Shown in pieces: positions 32,659 through 41,908 of a stretch of DNA of 64,000 bases. The DNA lies in NCBI RefSeq assembly GCF_000381965.1, contig NZ_KB908469.1:1-64000 (forward strand). Reading direction: 5' to 3'. Within the stretch, counting starts at the first letter, position 1; every line of letters begins with the position of its first letter. The notes beneath the pieces are model-generated. The model had not been told where the DNA came from. It worked only from the letters and a program-made list of their open reading frames with translations, and searched no databases. Source of the stretch: Oceanimonas smirnovii ATCC BAA-899. GTDB taxonomy: Bacteria > Pseudomonadota > Gammaproteobacteria > Enterobacterales > Aeromonadaceae. The translations under genes and the position numbers were made by a program.

Positions 32659-33065
32659 TATGACTGATAATCTCCGGCCCGCTCGGGCTGATACTCCACA
32701 TCGGTAATGGTAACTGTCAGCGGCCTGCCGTTGGGACCGGGCCATTCAATGCATTGGCCCACAGACAAACCAAGCAGAGCGGTACCAATGGGTGCCAGCA
32801 CTGAGATTTTGTCTTTGCTGCCATCCATGTCGCGCGGAAAGCAGAGAGTCTTGGTAAAGGTTTCATCACTTCCTGCCATACTGAAACGGATCACCGAGTT
32901 CATGGTGACAATATTATCCGGCATCTCCTGAGGGGTGACGATAGTCGCCCGTTCCAGCTCGTTTTCCAGCCGGCGCACTGCATCCGAGTCGGGTTGTTTG
33001 TCGAGCAGCGCCTCAAGTCGGGCAAGATCGAGAGTAGAAATTGTTACAGGCGGCAATTGAGCCAT
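32658..33065 (-). CDS. rnk: Regulator of nucleoside diphosphate kinase, Rnk
   Basis: A 135-residue protein from ATG 33065, preceded by GGAGG; an upstream TTG in frame overlaps this binding site and is rejected. The N-terminus is a short coiled coil and the C-terminal domain (about 55-130) is the GreA/GreB-C fold, with FPRDMDGSKDKISVLAPIGTALLG as signature (quoted as KISVLAPIGTALLG). Rnk binds RNA polymerase near the secondary channel without the Gre cleavage activity and affects nucleoside diphosphate kinase levels. Monocistronic. Confidence 0.9.
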   Translation of the reverse strand: MAQLPPVTISTLDLARLEALLDKQPDSDAVRRLENELERATIVTPQEMPDNIVTMNSVIRFSMAGSDETFTKTLCFPRDMDGSKDKISVLAPIGTALLGLSVGQCIEWPGPNGRPLTVTITDVEYQPERAGDYQS

Positions 33066-33311
33066 ATTAACCTCCAACCAAAAAAATCAGGCAACGCCCA
33101 AAAAGCGCTGCCTGTATTCAATGACTAAAGATATACCCTAAGAATTCAGATTTGACCAGTAGCGCTCATGGCTATTTTTTCTGTAAGGAAAAGTTCCGTG
33201 GCTTGAGGCGAAAACCGCCCTTAGTTTGCGTTAAATCAAAAAAGTTCCGTAGCAGTTCGGGCAAACTGCTCTCAGTCGAAAACATCTTGATAAACATATT
33301 AAGGACAGAAT

Positions 33312-33929
33312 ATGAAAAAAGTTGCTCTTCTGGTCGCTGCCGCCCTGATGGCCCCTTCCGCTGCCTTTGCTCACCAGGCCGGTGATATTCTGGTTCGTGG
33401 CGGTGCTGTGACTGTGTCTCCTAACAGTAGCGGTGACAATGTACTGGGTACAGGTAACCTTGACCCTAATACTAATACTCAGCTCGGTCTGACCTTTTCT
33501 TATATGGTTACCGATAACTGGGGTGTGGAACTGTTGGCCGCAACTCCGTTTTCTCACTCTGTCAGTACTCAGGGACTTGGCGAAGTAGCAAAGATCAAGC
33601 ACCTGCCACCCAGCCTGATGGCTCAGTATTACTTTGGTAATGCCCAGAGCAAGGTGCGTCCTTATGTAGGTCTGGGTGTGAACTATACCGTTTTCTTTGA
33701 TGAAGAAGCGAGAGGCGCACTGGCAGCTGCTGGCTCTCCTGTTGATCTGGACGATTCCTGGGGTGTAGCTGCACAAGCCGGTCTGGATATGAAGGTGACG
33801 GATAACCTGTTTGTTAACGGCTCTGTCTGGTATATGGATATTGATACCGATGTAAAAACCGACCTTGGAACCTTTAAAACCGAAATTGATCCCATTGGTC
33901 TGATGGTGGGTCTGGGTTATCGTTTCTGA
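33312..33929 (+). CDS. ompW: Outer membrane protein OmpW
   Basis: A 205-residue protein with a clear signal peptide (MKKVALLVAAALMAPSAAFA, cleavage after AFA) and an eight-strand beta-barrel pattern ending in the C-terminal aromatic GLGYRF. Family marks include HQAGDILVRGGAVTVSP at the mature N-terminus and YYFGNAQSKVRPYVGLGVNYT (quoted in part: SKVRPYVGLGVNYT). OmpW forms a small hydrophobic channel and is often regulated by oxygen and osmolarity. Monocistronic with its own terminator. Two near-identical 14-base words (AAAAGTTCCGTGGC at 33188, AAAAGTTCCGTAGC at 33239) lie in its upstream region. Confidence 0.92.
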   Translation: MKKVALLVAAALMAPSAAFAHQAGDILVRGGAVTVSPNSSGDNVLGTGNLDPNTNTQLGLTFSYMVTDNWGVELLAATPFSHSVSTQGLGEVAKIKHLPPSLMAQYYFGNAQSKVRPYVGLGVNYTVFFDEEARGALAAAGSPVDLDDSWGVAAQAGLDMKVTDNLFVNGSVWYMDIDTDVKTDLGTFKTEIDPIGLMVGLGYRF

Positions 33930-33978
33930 TTGATTTGCAATACGGGTTGAGAGGGACTAAACCTCGGCAGTGTTTTTT

Positions 33979-34005
33979 GGGCAGACCATGGGTCTGCCCT
34001 TTTTT
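33979..34005. terminator. Terminator after ompW
   Basis: A perfect stem GGGCAGACC / GGTCTGCCC with loop ATG, followed by TTTTTT. It serves ompW. Confidence 0.9.
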
Positions 34006-34020
34006 ATTACCGGAATATCA

Positions 34021-35244
34021 TCAAACAGCTGCAACCGGCAGTTCTACCTGCGCTTTTATTTTATCAACAATATAGCCGCCAATAGGAATGGCAGAAGTGG
34101 CTGCCGGCGACGGTGCATTACATACATTCAGGGTGCGTCTGGTATTTACAAACAAAAAGTCGTCTACCAGGTTGCCGTCTTTGGATACAGCCTGAGCGCG
34201 AATACCTGCCGGATAGGGGGTAAGGTCACTCAGTGCCAGGCTGGGGCAGTATTTGCGTACCAGTTCCAGATAGCCGGCCTTGTTGATGGAATTTTTCATC
34301 TCGGTCAGGCCGGGTTTCAGGTTTTTCATCAGTACTTTAAGAATGCCCGGATAAGTGAGCATCTCAAGAGTATCGCTAAGGGAAATATCCCGTTTGTTAT
34401 AACCTTCGCGTTTGAACGCCAGCACCGCATTGGGGCCCACGGTAACGGTGCCGTCGATCATGCGGGTCAGGTGCACGCCCAGGAAGGGCATGTTCGGATC
34501 CGGAATCGGATAGATCAGGTGGTTTACAATCTGATTATGCTCAGGCTTGAGCAAATAATACTCACCACGGAAGGGACAAATCTTGAATTCGGGCTGCAGG
34601 CCCAGCATGCGCACTACTCTGTCGGCCATCAGGCCGGAGCAGGACACTAGGAATTTACCCTGAAAATCACCCTGGCTGGTTTGCACCACCACCTGCTCGG
34701 CTTCTTCCTTCAGGCCGGTTACTTCTGTGCTGTAACGAATTTCGCCACCCAGCCGCTCAAACTCCTTGCCCATGGCCGCGGTCACTTTCTTGTAATCCAC
34801 AATGCCGCTGGACGGCACAAAAATGCCGCCCACGCCGGTAATGTTGGGTTCGCGCTCCTTGAGCTCGTCGGCATTCAGCCAGTAGCGCTCCAGACCATTG
34901 GCTTCGCTTCTGTCCCACAGCGCCTTCATGCGCTCCATTTCCAGCTCGTTGGTGGCTACCAGCAACTTGCCGCACTCATCAAAGGGAATGTCATGCTCAC
35001 GGCAGAACGCCTTGGTAGCGCGGTTACCCTCAAGGCAGAATTTTGCCTTCAGGCTGCCTGGTGTGTAGTAAACACCGGCATGGATAACACCGCTGTTATG
35101 ACCGGTCTGGTGCCGGGCCGGGCCACTTTCCTTTTCTACCAGCAACATTTTGCTGTCGGGGTAGGTTTTTTTCAGCTGCCAGGCGGTAGACATGCCGACG
35201 ATACCGCCACCGATAATAATAAAATCAAACACTGTGCTGCTCAC
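34021..35244 (-). CDS. lhgO: L-2-hydroxyglutarate oxidase
   Basis: A 407-residue FAD enzyme of the DadA/GlpD-like fold. The N-terminal nucleotide-binding motif IIIGGGIVGMSTAW is at residues 9-22, followed by HQTGHNSGVIHAGVYY, the LhgO signature. It oxidises L-2-hydroxyglutarate to 2-oxoglutarate and passes electrons to the membrane quinone pool. It follows glaH in the same orientation (92-base gap), completing the glutarate to 2-oxoglutarate route. Expression should be controlled with glaH by GlaR. Confidence 0.92.
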   Translation of the reverse strand: MSSTVFDFIIIGGGIVGMSTAWQLKKTYPDSKMLLVEKESGPARHQTGHNSGVIHAGVYYTPGSLKAKFCLEGNRATKAFCREHDIPFDECGKLLVATNELEMERMKALWDRSEANGLERYWLNADELKEREPNITGVGGIFVPSSGIVDYKKVTAAMGKEFERLGGEIRYSTEVTGLKEEAEQVVVQTSQGDFQGKFLVSCSGLMADRVVRMLGLQPEFKICPFRGEYYLLKPEHNQIVNHLIYPIPDPNMPFLGVHLTRMIDGTVTVGPNAVLAFKREGYNKRDISLSDTLEMLTYPGILKVLMKNLKPGLTEMKNSINKAGYLELVRKYCPSLALSDLTPYPAGIRAQAVSKDGNLVDDFLFVNTRRTLNVCNAPSPAATSAIPIGGYIVDKIKAQVELPVAAV

Positions 35245-35336
35245 TCTTTGTTAGAGAAGACAACGCCGGGGCGGCCCCGGCGGTCTTAAATCATTGTTTT
35301 TAATATCAGGGTGCCGTCGGCACTCTGTCAATGGCT

Positions 35337-36305
35337 TTAGCCCTGGCGTGGATTTTTCAGGGTTTTGGCGTGAGTAAAGTAACCCCGCTGACGCATCAGC
35401 TCACGGCGCAGGCCGTCGTGGGCAGTAAACTTGTCACGGCCGTGCAGCCAGAAATGGTTGTTGATCAGCAAAAATGAACCGGTAGGCACGCGCACCGACA
35501 GCCGGTGAGCACTGGTTTCCAGCGCTTCAGACAGCTCGGCCAGCCAGACGCCTTCTTCATAGTTCTTGGGCTGCACAAACTGGTCAATGTAAGACATGAT
35601 GGGCTTGCCACTACGATCGGTATCGAACACGGCGTGGAACACATCCTTGGTGGTGTTCTTGCTGGGTGGTGCTGCCCAGCGCATCACGCGGCGAGCCATA
35701 GGATCGGCATAGAAGCGGTCCAGGTGCTCCCAGTCGTCCAGGTGCAGCAGCAAAGAGTTACCGCCTTCCATATTCTGCTCATCAATTTTCAGCATCAGCA
35801 CATAGTCGGTGTCCTGCTCCACAAAGGTACCGTCGTTGTGCAGCTCCATCACTCTGTGCGCCTGACGCAGGTAGCTGTCGGAGGCATCCTTGTTCTGTAC
35901 CACAAAGCGGGCGTAGTACTGACCGCTCATGGCATCGAAATTGGAGCGGCCGAACAGATGGGCAACCGCAGTGGTGAATTTGACCATGTCTTCGGCCTGC
36001 TCAACCTTGTCCAGACCTTCCGGGGTGATCAGCAGGCCACCTGTGTTGCGGTCCACCAAGGTATTTACCAGCAGCGGCTGCAGTGCCTGACCACACAAAT
36101 CGTTCAGGATCTGGGCAACCCGAAAGCGCAGAAAAGACTTGTATTCCAGCGCTTGCACCGGCCATTCGGCAGTGGCCTTCAGGTAGGCGTTCACGGTGTG
36201 CTCGTCAAAGCGCAGCTCCAGCAGGCGCTCAGACTGGGCAGAGGGTGCCAGGCTAAAACCCTGGTACTGGTGATTAACAAAATCGGCGGTAGCAATGTTA
36301 GACAT
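35337..36305 (-). CDS. glaH: Glutarate 2-hydroxylase GlaH (CsiD)
   Basis: A 322-residue Fe(II)/2-oxoglutarate dioxygenase. The iron ligands are visible as His-x-Asp in [15 protein letters not shown] and the distal His in [12 protein letters not shown], with the 2-oxoglutarate-binding Arg in [13 protein letters not shown]. It hydroxylates glutarate, a lysine catabolite, to L-2-hydroxyglutarate, the substrate of the downstream lhgO product. It is divergent from the GntR regulator gene, with a palindromic candidate operator about 60 bases upstream. No gabD/gabT follow, unlike the E. coli operon. Confidence 0.93.
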   Translation of the reverse strand: MSNIATADFVNHQYQGFSLAPSAQSERLLELRFDEHTVNAYLKATAEWPVQALEYKSFLRFRVAQILNDLCGQALQPLLVNTLVDRNTGGLLITPEGLDKVEQAEDMVKFTTAVAHLFGRSNFDAMSGQYYARFVVQNKDASDSYLRQAHRVMELHNDGTFVEQDTDYVLMLKIDEQNMEGGNSLLLHLDDWEHLDRFYADPMARRVMRWAAPPSKNTTKDVFHAVFDTDRSGKPIMSYIDQFVQPKNYEEGVWLAELSEALETSAHRLSVRVPTGSFLLINNHFWLHGRDKFTAHDGLRRELMRQRGYFTHAKTLKNPRQG

Positions 36306-36366
36306 CTTGGGGGCTTCCTTGTAATGACACTGTGTTGATGAATGCGATTAATGTCGCTTTATATAT

Positions 36367-36382
36367 AAAATGTCGACATTTT
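36367..36382. promoter_or_regulatory. Candidate GlaR operator
   Basis: AAAATGTCGACATTTT is a perfect 16-bp palindrome midway between glaH and the divergent regulator gene. It contains ATGT-N5-TTTT, which I recall as the E. coli GlaR/CsiR binding pattern ([A/T]TGT-N5-TTTT). A weaker copy, TTGT-GTCAA-TTAT, starts near 36387. It probably represses glaH-lhgO unless glutarate is present. Confidence 0.65.
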
Positions 36383-36471
36383 TGATTTGTGTCAATTATT
36401 AGTGGTGATTTTATGATCTCCGTTACAATTTCGTTATAATGCGCACCATTCATTCACAGTGAGACATCATC

Positions 36472-37161
36472 ATGAGCAACCCCGAGGCTCCGCGGGAGAA
36501 CCTGGCCCGCACCGCCTACCAGCAACTGAAACAGGACATTATTGAGAGCCACTTCGGCCCCGGCGAAAAGCTGCTGATGAGCGGCCTTAAAACCCGTTAT
36601 GGCCTGGGAGTGAGCCCGCTCAGGGAGGCACTGTCGCAGCTGGTATCGGAGCGGCTGGTCACGGCAGAGAGCCAGCGTGGTTTTCGTGTCAGCTCCATGT
36701 CGGTGGCCGAGCTGCAGGATATTTATGACGCCCGCGCTCAGCTGGAAGGCCTGATCGTGGAGCTGGCCATGACCCGGGGCGACGATCTTTGGGAAGCTGG
36801 GGTGGTGGCGGCACATCATGCCCTGGCCAAGGTGACTCAGCTTAATTCGGTGGAAGATCAGCTCGATCAGTGGGATGGCCGGCATCAGGCTTTTCATGAG
36901 GCGGTGGCTGCCGGCTGCAATTCGCCCCAGCTGCTGGTGGTACGCCGCACCCTGATGGATCAGGCTGCCCGCTACCGGTATTTATGGCTGAAACGCACCG
37001 TGTTCAGTGAACAGGCACTGGCCGATAAGCAGCAAGAGCATCAGGCGTTGCTGCAGGCCATATTGGCGCGCCAGCCAAAAGCGGCGGCCATGATGCGGGA
37101 GCATCTGCAAAGTCCGGTGCCCATCATTACACAAGTGCTGGCTGAGCAGGGTATCAGCTGA
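36472..37161 (+). CDS. glaR: GntR/FCD-family repressor GlaR (CsiR)
   Basis: A 229-residue regulator with an N-terminal GntR winged HTH (YQQLKQDIIESHFGPGEKL; LKTRYGLGVSPLREALSQL) and a C-terminal FCD ligand-binding domain (YDARAQLEGLIVELAMTRG, with later His and Asp metal ligands). The pairing with glaH in divergent orientation identifies it as the glutarate-responsive repressor of the glaH operon. It is likely autoregulated through the shared intergenic palindrome. Confidence 0.9.
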   Translation: MSNPEAPRENLARTAYQQLKQDIIESHFGPGEKLLMSGLKTRYGLGVSPLREALSQLVSERLVTAESQRGFRVSSMSVAELQDIYDARAQLEGLIVELAMTRGDDLWEAGVVAAHHALAKVTQLNSVEDQLDQWDGRHQAFHEAVAAGCNSPQLLVVRRTLMDQAARYRYLWLKRTVFSEQALADKQQEHQALLQAILARQPKAAAMMREHLQSPVPIITQVLAEQGIS

Positions 37162-37227
37162 ATCAGCCCGGCTGTGTTTGCGTGTATTTACTGGTTTTTT
37201 ACAAGAAGATCTTGCTAACTCAAGTCA

Positions 37228-37267
37228 AGACGTGTAAATATTCAGACATTCAGATGTCTAAACGTCT
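37228..37267. promoter_or_regulatory. Five tandem MetJ boxes upstream of metF
   Basis: Five contiguous 8-bp units lie in exact register: AGACGTGT, AAATATTC, AGACATTC, AGATGTCT, AAACGTCT. The consensus met box is AGACGTCT; units 1, 3, 4 and 5 match it at 5 to 7 positions and unit 2 is weak. Arrays of two to five boxes bind MetJ-AdoMet cooperatively, so metF is expected to be repressed when methionine is plentiful. Confidence 0.85.
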
Positions 37268-37352
37268 TAATGTGCCACTACGGCTCATAAGTCAGCCGCT
37301 GGTTTACAGCAGGTGCGGTGATATCAAGGCATAATGGACTCACTTGAAGTAA

Positions 37353-38282
<930 letters not shown>

Positions 38283-38297
38283 GCGCCTTGTCAGTAA

Positions 38298-38333
38298 AAG
38301 CCCCCGGCAACGCGGTTGCCGGGGGCTTTTTTA
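38298..38333. terminator. Bidirectional terminator metF / zntA
   Basis: A very stable stem GCCCCCGGCAAC / GTTGCCGGGGGC, flanked by AAA on the left and TTTTTT on the right. It overlaps the last codons and stop of zntA and ends metF. Confidence 0.93.
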
Positions 38334-40493
38334 TGGCCGAAAGCGCAGCAGCCGCAGGGCGTTGAGGGTGACTAACGCAGTGGCACCCGTGTCGGCCAGC
38401 ACCGCCAGCCAGAGGCCGGTGACGCCGGTAATGCTGGTGATCAGAAACACCGCCTTGAGCCCCAGCGCCAGGGTGATGTTCTGGCGAATATTGGCACTGG
38501 CGGCCCGGGACAGCCGCACCGCGTCGGGCAGCGCCGTGAGCCGGTTGTGGGTGAGGGCAGCATCGGCGCTGTCCAGCGCGACATCCGTGCCCTGACCCAT
38601 GGCAATGCCGATGCTGGCCTGCTTCAGGGCCGGGGCATCGTTAATGCCGTCGCCCACCATGCCGAGGCAATGCTGCTCACTGAGCCGGGCCACCTGCTCC
38701 AGCTTGTGCTCGGGTTTAAGGCCGGCACGGTAGTCCATGCCAAGCTCAGCGGCAATGTGCCGTGCGGTTTGCTCATGATCACCGGTCAGCATCAGACTTT
38801 TTACTTTCAGCTTGTGCAGGGCGGTCATGGCGGCTTTGGCATCCTGGCGCAGGGTGTCTTGCAGCGCAAGCAGGGCGGCAATCTGCTGATTAACCACCAG
38901 CACCACCAGGGTGCAGGCGGCGGCCCGCAATCGCTCCATATCGGCGATTTGCTGAGGGCTGAAGTCGGCTTCGGGTAAATAAGACGGCGCACAGAGCAGC
39001 ACCGGCTGGTCTTGCCAGCGGCTTTGAATGCCGGCCCCGGGCAGAGTGTGTTTTTCACCGGTTTCCAGTGCTGCAATCTGCTCCTGAGCGGCAGCATTGA
39101 CCAGGGCTCTGGCAAGAGGGTGGTGAGAGCCGCTTTCCAGCCCGGCGGCCAGCGCCAGCACCTGCTCCCGCCCAAAACCGGCATACAGGCACAGCTCCCG
39201 CAGCACCGGCTGCCCCTGCGTCAGCGTGCCGGTTTTATCAAAGGCCAGCATATTCACCTTGCCCAGTTGTTCCAGCGCGGCACCGCCCTTGATTAACACA
39301 CCCATGCGGCTGGCCGCTGCCAGTGCCGAGGTAACTGCCGCCGGGGTGGAAATTACCAGGGCGCAGGGACAACCAATCAGCAGCAGCACCAGACCGCGAT
39401 AAATCCAGGTTTCCCAGTTACCGGCAAACAGCAAAGGCGGCAGCACCGCCACCAGAGCGGCGGTGGCGATCATGGCGGGGGTGTACCAGCGGCTGAAACG
39501 GTCAATAAAGCGGGCGATGGGTGCACGGTTGGCGTCGGCGTGCTCCATCAGATGCAGAATGCGGTCCAGGGTGCTGTGGCCGGGTTGTGAGGTTACCGTT
39601 AAGCGCACCGACTTATCCACCACCAGGCTGCCGGCGGCCAGCTGAGCGCCGCGCTCATGCTCCACCGGCACAGACTCGCCGGTAATGGCGCTTTCATCAA
39701 AGGCAGCCTGCGCATTCAGCAATATGCCATCGGCGGGCAGGCGACCGCCGGGGTGCACTTCTATTTCATGGCCGGGTTTAAGCTCGCTGACAGCCACTTC
39801 CCTGATGCCCTCGGGAGTGATCAGCCGGGCTTGCTCCGGCACCAGTGCCATCAGGGTTTTTACGCCCTGGCGGGCCTTGCCGGCGGCCAGGTTTTCCAGC
39901 TGCTCGCCAATGCCGAACAACAGCAGCACCATGGCCGCTTCGGCGGTTTCTCCCAGAAACAGGGCCCCGCTGGCGGCCACCGCCATCAGCATTTCAATGG
40001 AAAACGGCGATCCGCTGCGGGCCAGCCGCCAGGCCTGACGCACTATGGGCACCAGCCCCCAGAGTGTGGCCAGGGTAAACAGCCAGGGCGTGGCCGCCGG
40101 CCACAGCAGCCGGGCCACACCGGCCAGCAGCATCAGCAGCAGCAGGGTTAACAGGAAGAAATAACGCCGCCAGAAAGGCACGTCTGGGGCCGAGGGAGCC
40201 TGATCATTAAAGGGAGTAAAACCGGCGGCGTGAATGGCTCTGATTACCTGTTCCCGGCTGCCTTCAGCAGTCAGTCGCACCCGCAGCCGCTCGGTGGCAA
40301 AGGCGACCTCGGCGCTGTGCACACCGGGCAGGCGCTTAACGGCGGTTTCTATTTTGCCGGCACAACTGGGGCAGTCCATGCCGTGAATGCGCCAGCGATG
40401 CTCGGTGGTATCGGCGATGGGGGCGGCAGCACCGCCGTCATGGCCGACGGCGGTGGATTGATGACAGCTGTTTTGATCACAGCAGTGACGCAT
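38331..40493 (-). CDS. zntA: Zn/Cd/Pb-translocating P-type ATPase
   Basis: A 720-residue P1B-ATPase from ATG 40493 (AGGAGAG upstream; a GTG 7 codons earlier is less likely). The N-terminus has a Cys/His-rich head (MRHCCDQNSCH) and one HMA domain with MDCPSCAGK. The membrane metal site is the CPC in LIGCPCALVIST, the phosphorylated Asp is in FDKTGTLTQG, and the hinge motif is GDGINDAPALKQ. It exports Zn(II), Cd(II) and Pb(II) from the cytoplasm. The promoter has the long spacer of MerR-type control (see 40525-40555), but no zntR gene is in the window. Confidence 0.93.
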   Translation of the reverse strand: MRHCCDQNSCHQSTAVGHDGGAAAPIADTTEHRWRIHGMDCPSCAGKIETAVKRLPGVHSAEVAFATERLRVRLTAEGSREQVIRAIHAAGFTPFNDQAPSAPDVPFWRRYFFLLTLLLLMLLAGVARLLWPAATPWLFTLATLWGLVPIVRQAWRLARSGSPFSIEMLMAVAASGALFLGETAEAAMVLLLFGIGEQLENLAAGKARQGVKTLMALVPEQARLITPEGIREVAVSELKPGHEIEVHPGGRLPADGILLNAQAAFDESAITGESVPVEHERGAQLAAGSLVVDKSVRLTVTSQPGHSTLDRILHLMEHADANRAPIARFIDRFSRWYTPAMIATAALVAVLPPLLFAGNWETWIYRGLVLLLIGCPCALVISTPAAVTSALAAASRMGVLIKGGAALEQLGKVNMLAFDKTGTLTQGQPVLRELCLYAGFGREQVLALAAGLESGSHHPLARALVNAAAQEQIAALETGEKHTLPGAGIQSRWQDQPVLLCAPSYLPEADFSPQQIADMERLRAAACTLVVLVVNQQIAALLALQDTLRQDAKAAMTALHKLKVKSLMLTGDHEQTARHIAAELGMDYRAGLKPEHKLEQVARLSEQHCLGMVGDGINDAPALKQASIGIAMGQGTDVALDSADAALTHNRLTALPDAVRLSRAASANIRQNITLALGLKAVFLITSITGVTGLWLAVLADTGATALVTLNALRLLRFRP

Positions 40494-40524
40494 GACTGAC
40501 TCTCCTGATAACACACTGTTGTCA

Positions 40525-40555
40525 GTGTAAACCCTGGAGTCAGGTCAAGAGTCAA
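40525..40555 (-). promoter_or_regulatory. MerR-type promoter of zntA
   Basis: On the minus strand TTGACT (-35, 40555-40550) and TACACT (-10, 40530-40525) are separated by 19 bases, longer than normal. Within the spacer is the dyad CCTG-ACTC-CAGG (40544-40533). A 19-20-bp spacer with a centred dyad is the hallmark of MerR-family activators such as ZntR, which untwist the DNA when metal binds. Confidence 0.72.
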
Positions 40556-40566
40556 CCGGGCAATGC

Positions 40567-41835
40567 TTACGCCTTCAGCGCCTGTTCCAGGTCGGCAATA
40601 ATGTCGTCGGCATGCTCAATGCCGATGGACAGACGGATCATTTCGGGCTTAACGCCGGCCTGGGCCTGCTCGGCGTCGCTCATCTGGCGGTGAGTGGTAG
40701 AGGCGGGGTGGCAGGCCAGTGATTTGGTATCGCCAATATTCACCAGTCGCTTTATAAGCTTGAGCGCATCATAAAAACGCACACCGGCTTCATAACCACC
40801 CTTGAGGCCAAACGACAGAATGGCCGAGGGCTTGCCCTGCATAAACTGCTGCGCGCGCTCATAATCGGGATGACCTTTCAGACCGGCGTAGTTCACCCAG
40901 CCTACCGCGTCGTGCTGCTGCAGATACTCAGCCACCTTAAAGGTGTTTTCTACATGGCGCTCCATGCGCAACGACAGGGTTTCCAGCCCCTGCAGCAGCA
41001 AAAAGGCGTTGAGCGGGGCCAGGGCACTGCCGGTGTTGCGCAGAGGCACTGTGCGGGCGCGGGCAATAAAGGCGGCGGGGCCAAAGGCCTCGGTATACAC
41101 CACACCGTGGTAAGCGGCCTCTGGGTTGCTGAACTGAGGGAAACGCTCCTTGTGTTCGGCCCAGGGGAACTTGCCGCTGTCCACAATAATGCCGCCCAGG
41201 GAGTTGCCGTGGCCGCCAATGTATTTGGTAAGCGAGTGCACCACTATGTCGGCACCAAACTCGATGGGCTTGCACAGCACCGGCGTGGCCACCGTGTTGT
41301 CCACCACCAGCGGCACGCCTTGTGCGTGGGCCACATCGGCCAGGCCTTTAATATCAACCACGTTGCCTGCCGGGTTGCCGATGCTCTCGCAATATACCGC
41401 CTTGGTGTTGGCGTCGATCAGTTTGGCAATGGCTTCGGGGCTGGCGTTGTCGGCAAAGCGCACTTCAATCCCCATATCCGGCAGCATGTGAGCCAGCAGG
41501 GTGTAGGTTCCGCCATAGAGCTGGGGCGTGGTGACTATGTTGTCGCCGTTTTTGGCCAGGGTGATCAGGGCATAGTGAATGGCGGCGCTGCCGGCAGACA
41601 CCACCAGGCCGGCAATGCCGCCTTCCATGGCGGCCACCCGCTGCTCCAGCACGTCGTTGGTGGGGTTCATGATGCGGGTATAGATATTGCCCGGCACTTC
41701 CAGGTTGAACAGATCGGCACCGTGCTGGGCGCTGTCGAATTCATAGGCTACGGTCTGATAAATGGGCGTAGCCACGGCCTTGGTGGTGGGATCCGTGGTG
41801 TAGCCATGGTGAATGGCCAGAGTTTCGTCTTTCAT
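40567..41835 (-). CDS. metY: O-acetylhomoserine sulfhydrylase (aminocarboxypropyltransferase)
   Basis: A 422-residue PLP enzyme of the Cys/Met metabolism family, starting MKDETLAIHHGY at ATG 41835; longer in-frame readings upstream are not supported. The PLP lysine is in HSLTKYIGGHGNSLGG. The MetY type is suggested by YGGTYTLLAHMLPDMGI and the C-terminal SIGIEHADDIIADLEQAL. It makes homocysteine from O-acetylhomoserine and sulfide. Monocistronic. No met box is visible in the short 73-bp upstream region. Confidence 0.92.
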   Translation of the reverse strand: MKDETLAIHHGYTTDPTTKAVATPIYQTVAYEFDSAQHGADLFNLEVPGNIYTRIMNPTNDVLEQRVAAMEGGIAGLVVSAGSAAIHYALITLAKNGDNIVTTPQLYGGTYTLLAHMLPDMGIEVRFADNASPEAIAKLIDANTKAVYCESIGNPAGNVVDIKGLADVAHAQGVPLVVDNTVATPVLCKPIEFGADIVVHSLTKYIGGHGNSLGGIIVDSGKFPWAEHKERFPQFSNPEAAYHGVVYTEAFGPAAFIARARTVPLRNTGSALAPLNAFLLLQGLETLSLRMERHVENTFKVAEYLQQHDAVGWVNYAGLKGHPDYERAQQFMQGKPSAILSFGLKGGYEAGVRFYDALKLIKRLVNIGDTKSLACHPASTTHRQMSDAEQAQAGVKPEMIRLSIGIEHADDIIADLEQALKA

Positions 41836-41908
41836 CAAAAAATTCGTCCTTGTGCTTTGGTCGGGTTTTCCAATGTAGGCAGTTTGCCGAAGGGAGTAAA
41901 GGCCGGAG

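Noticed and set aside
35505-36338. Plus-strand open frame antisense to glaH
   Set aside because: glaH has its iron ligands and operon context; this frame has none and no ribosome binding site.
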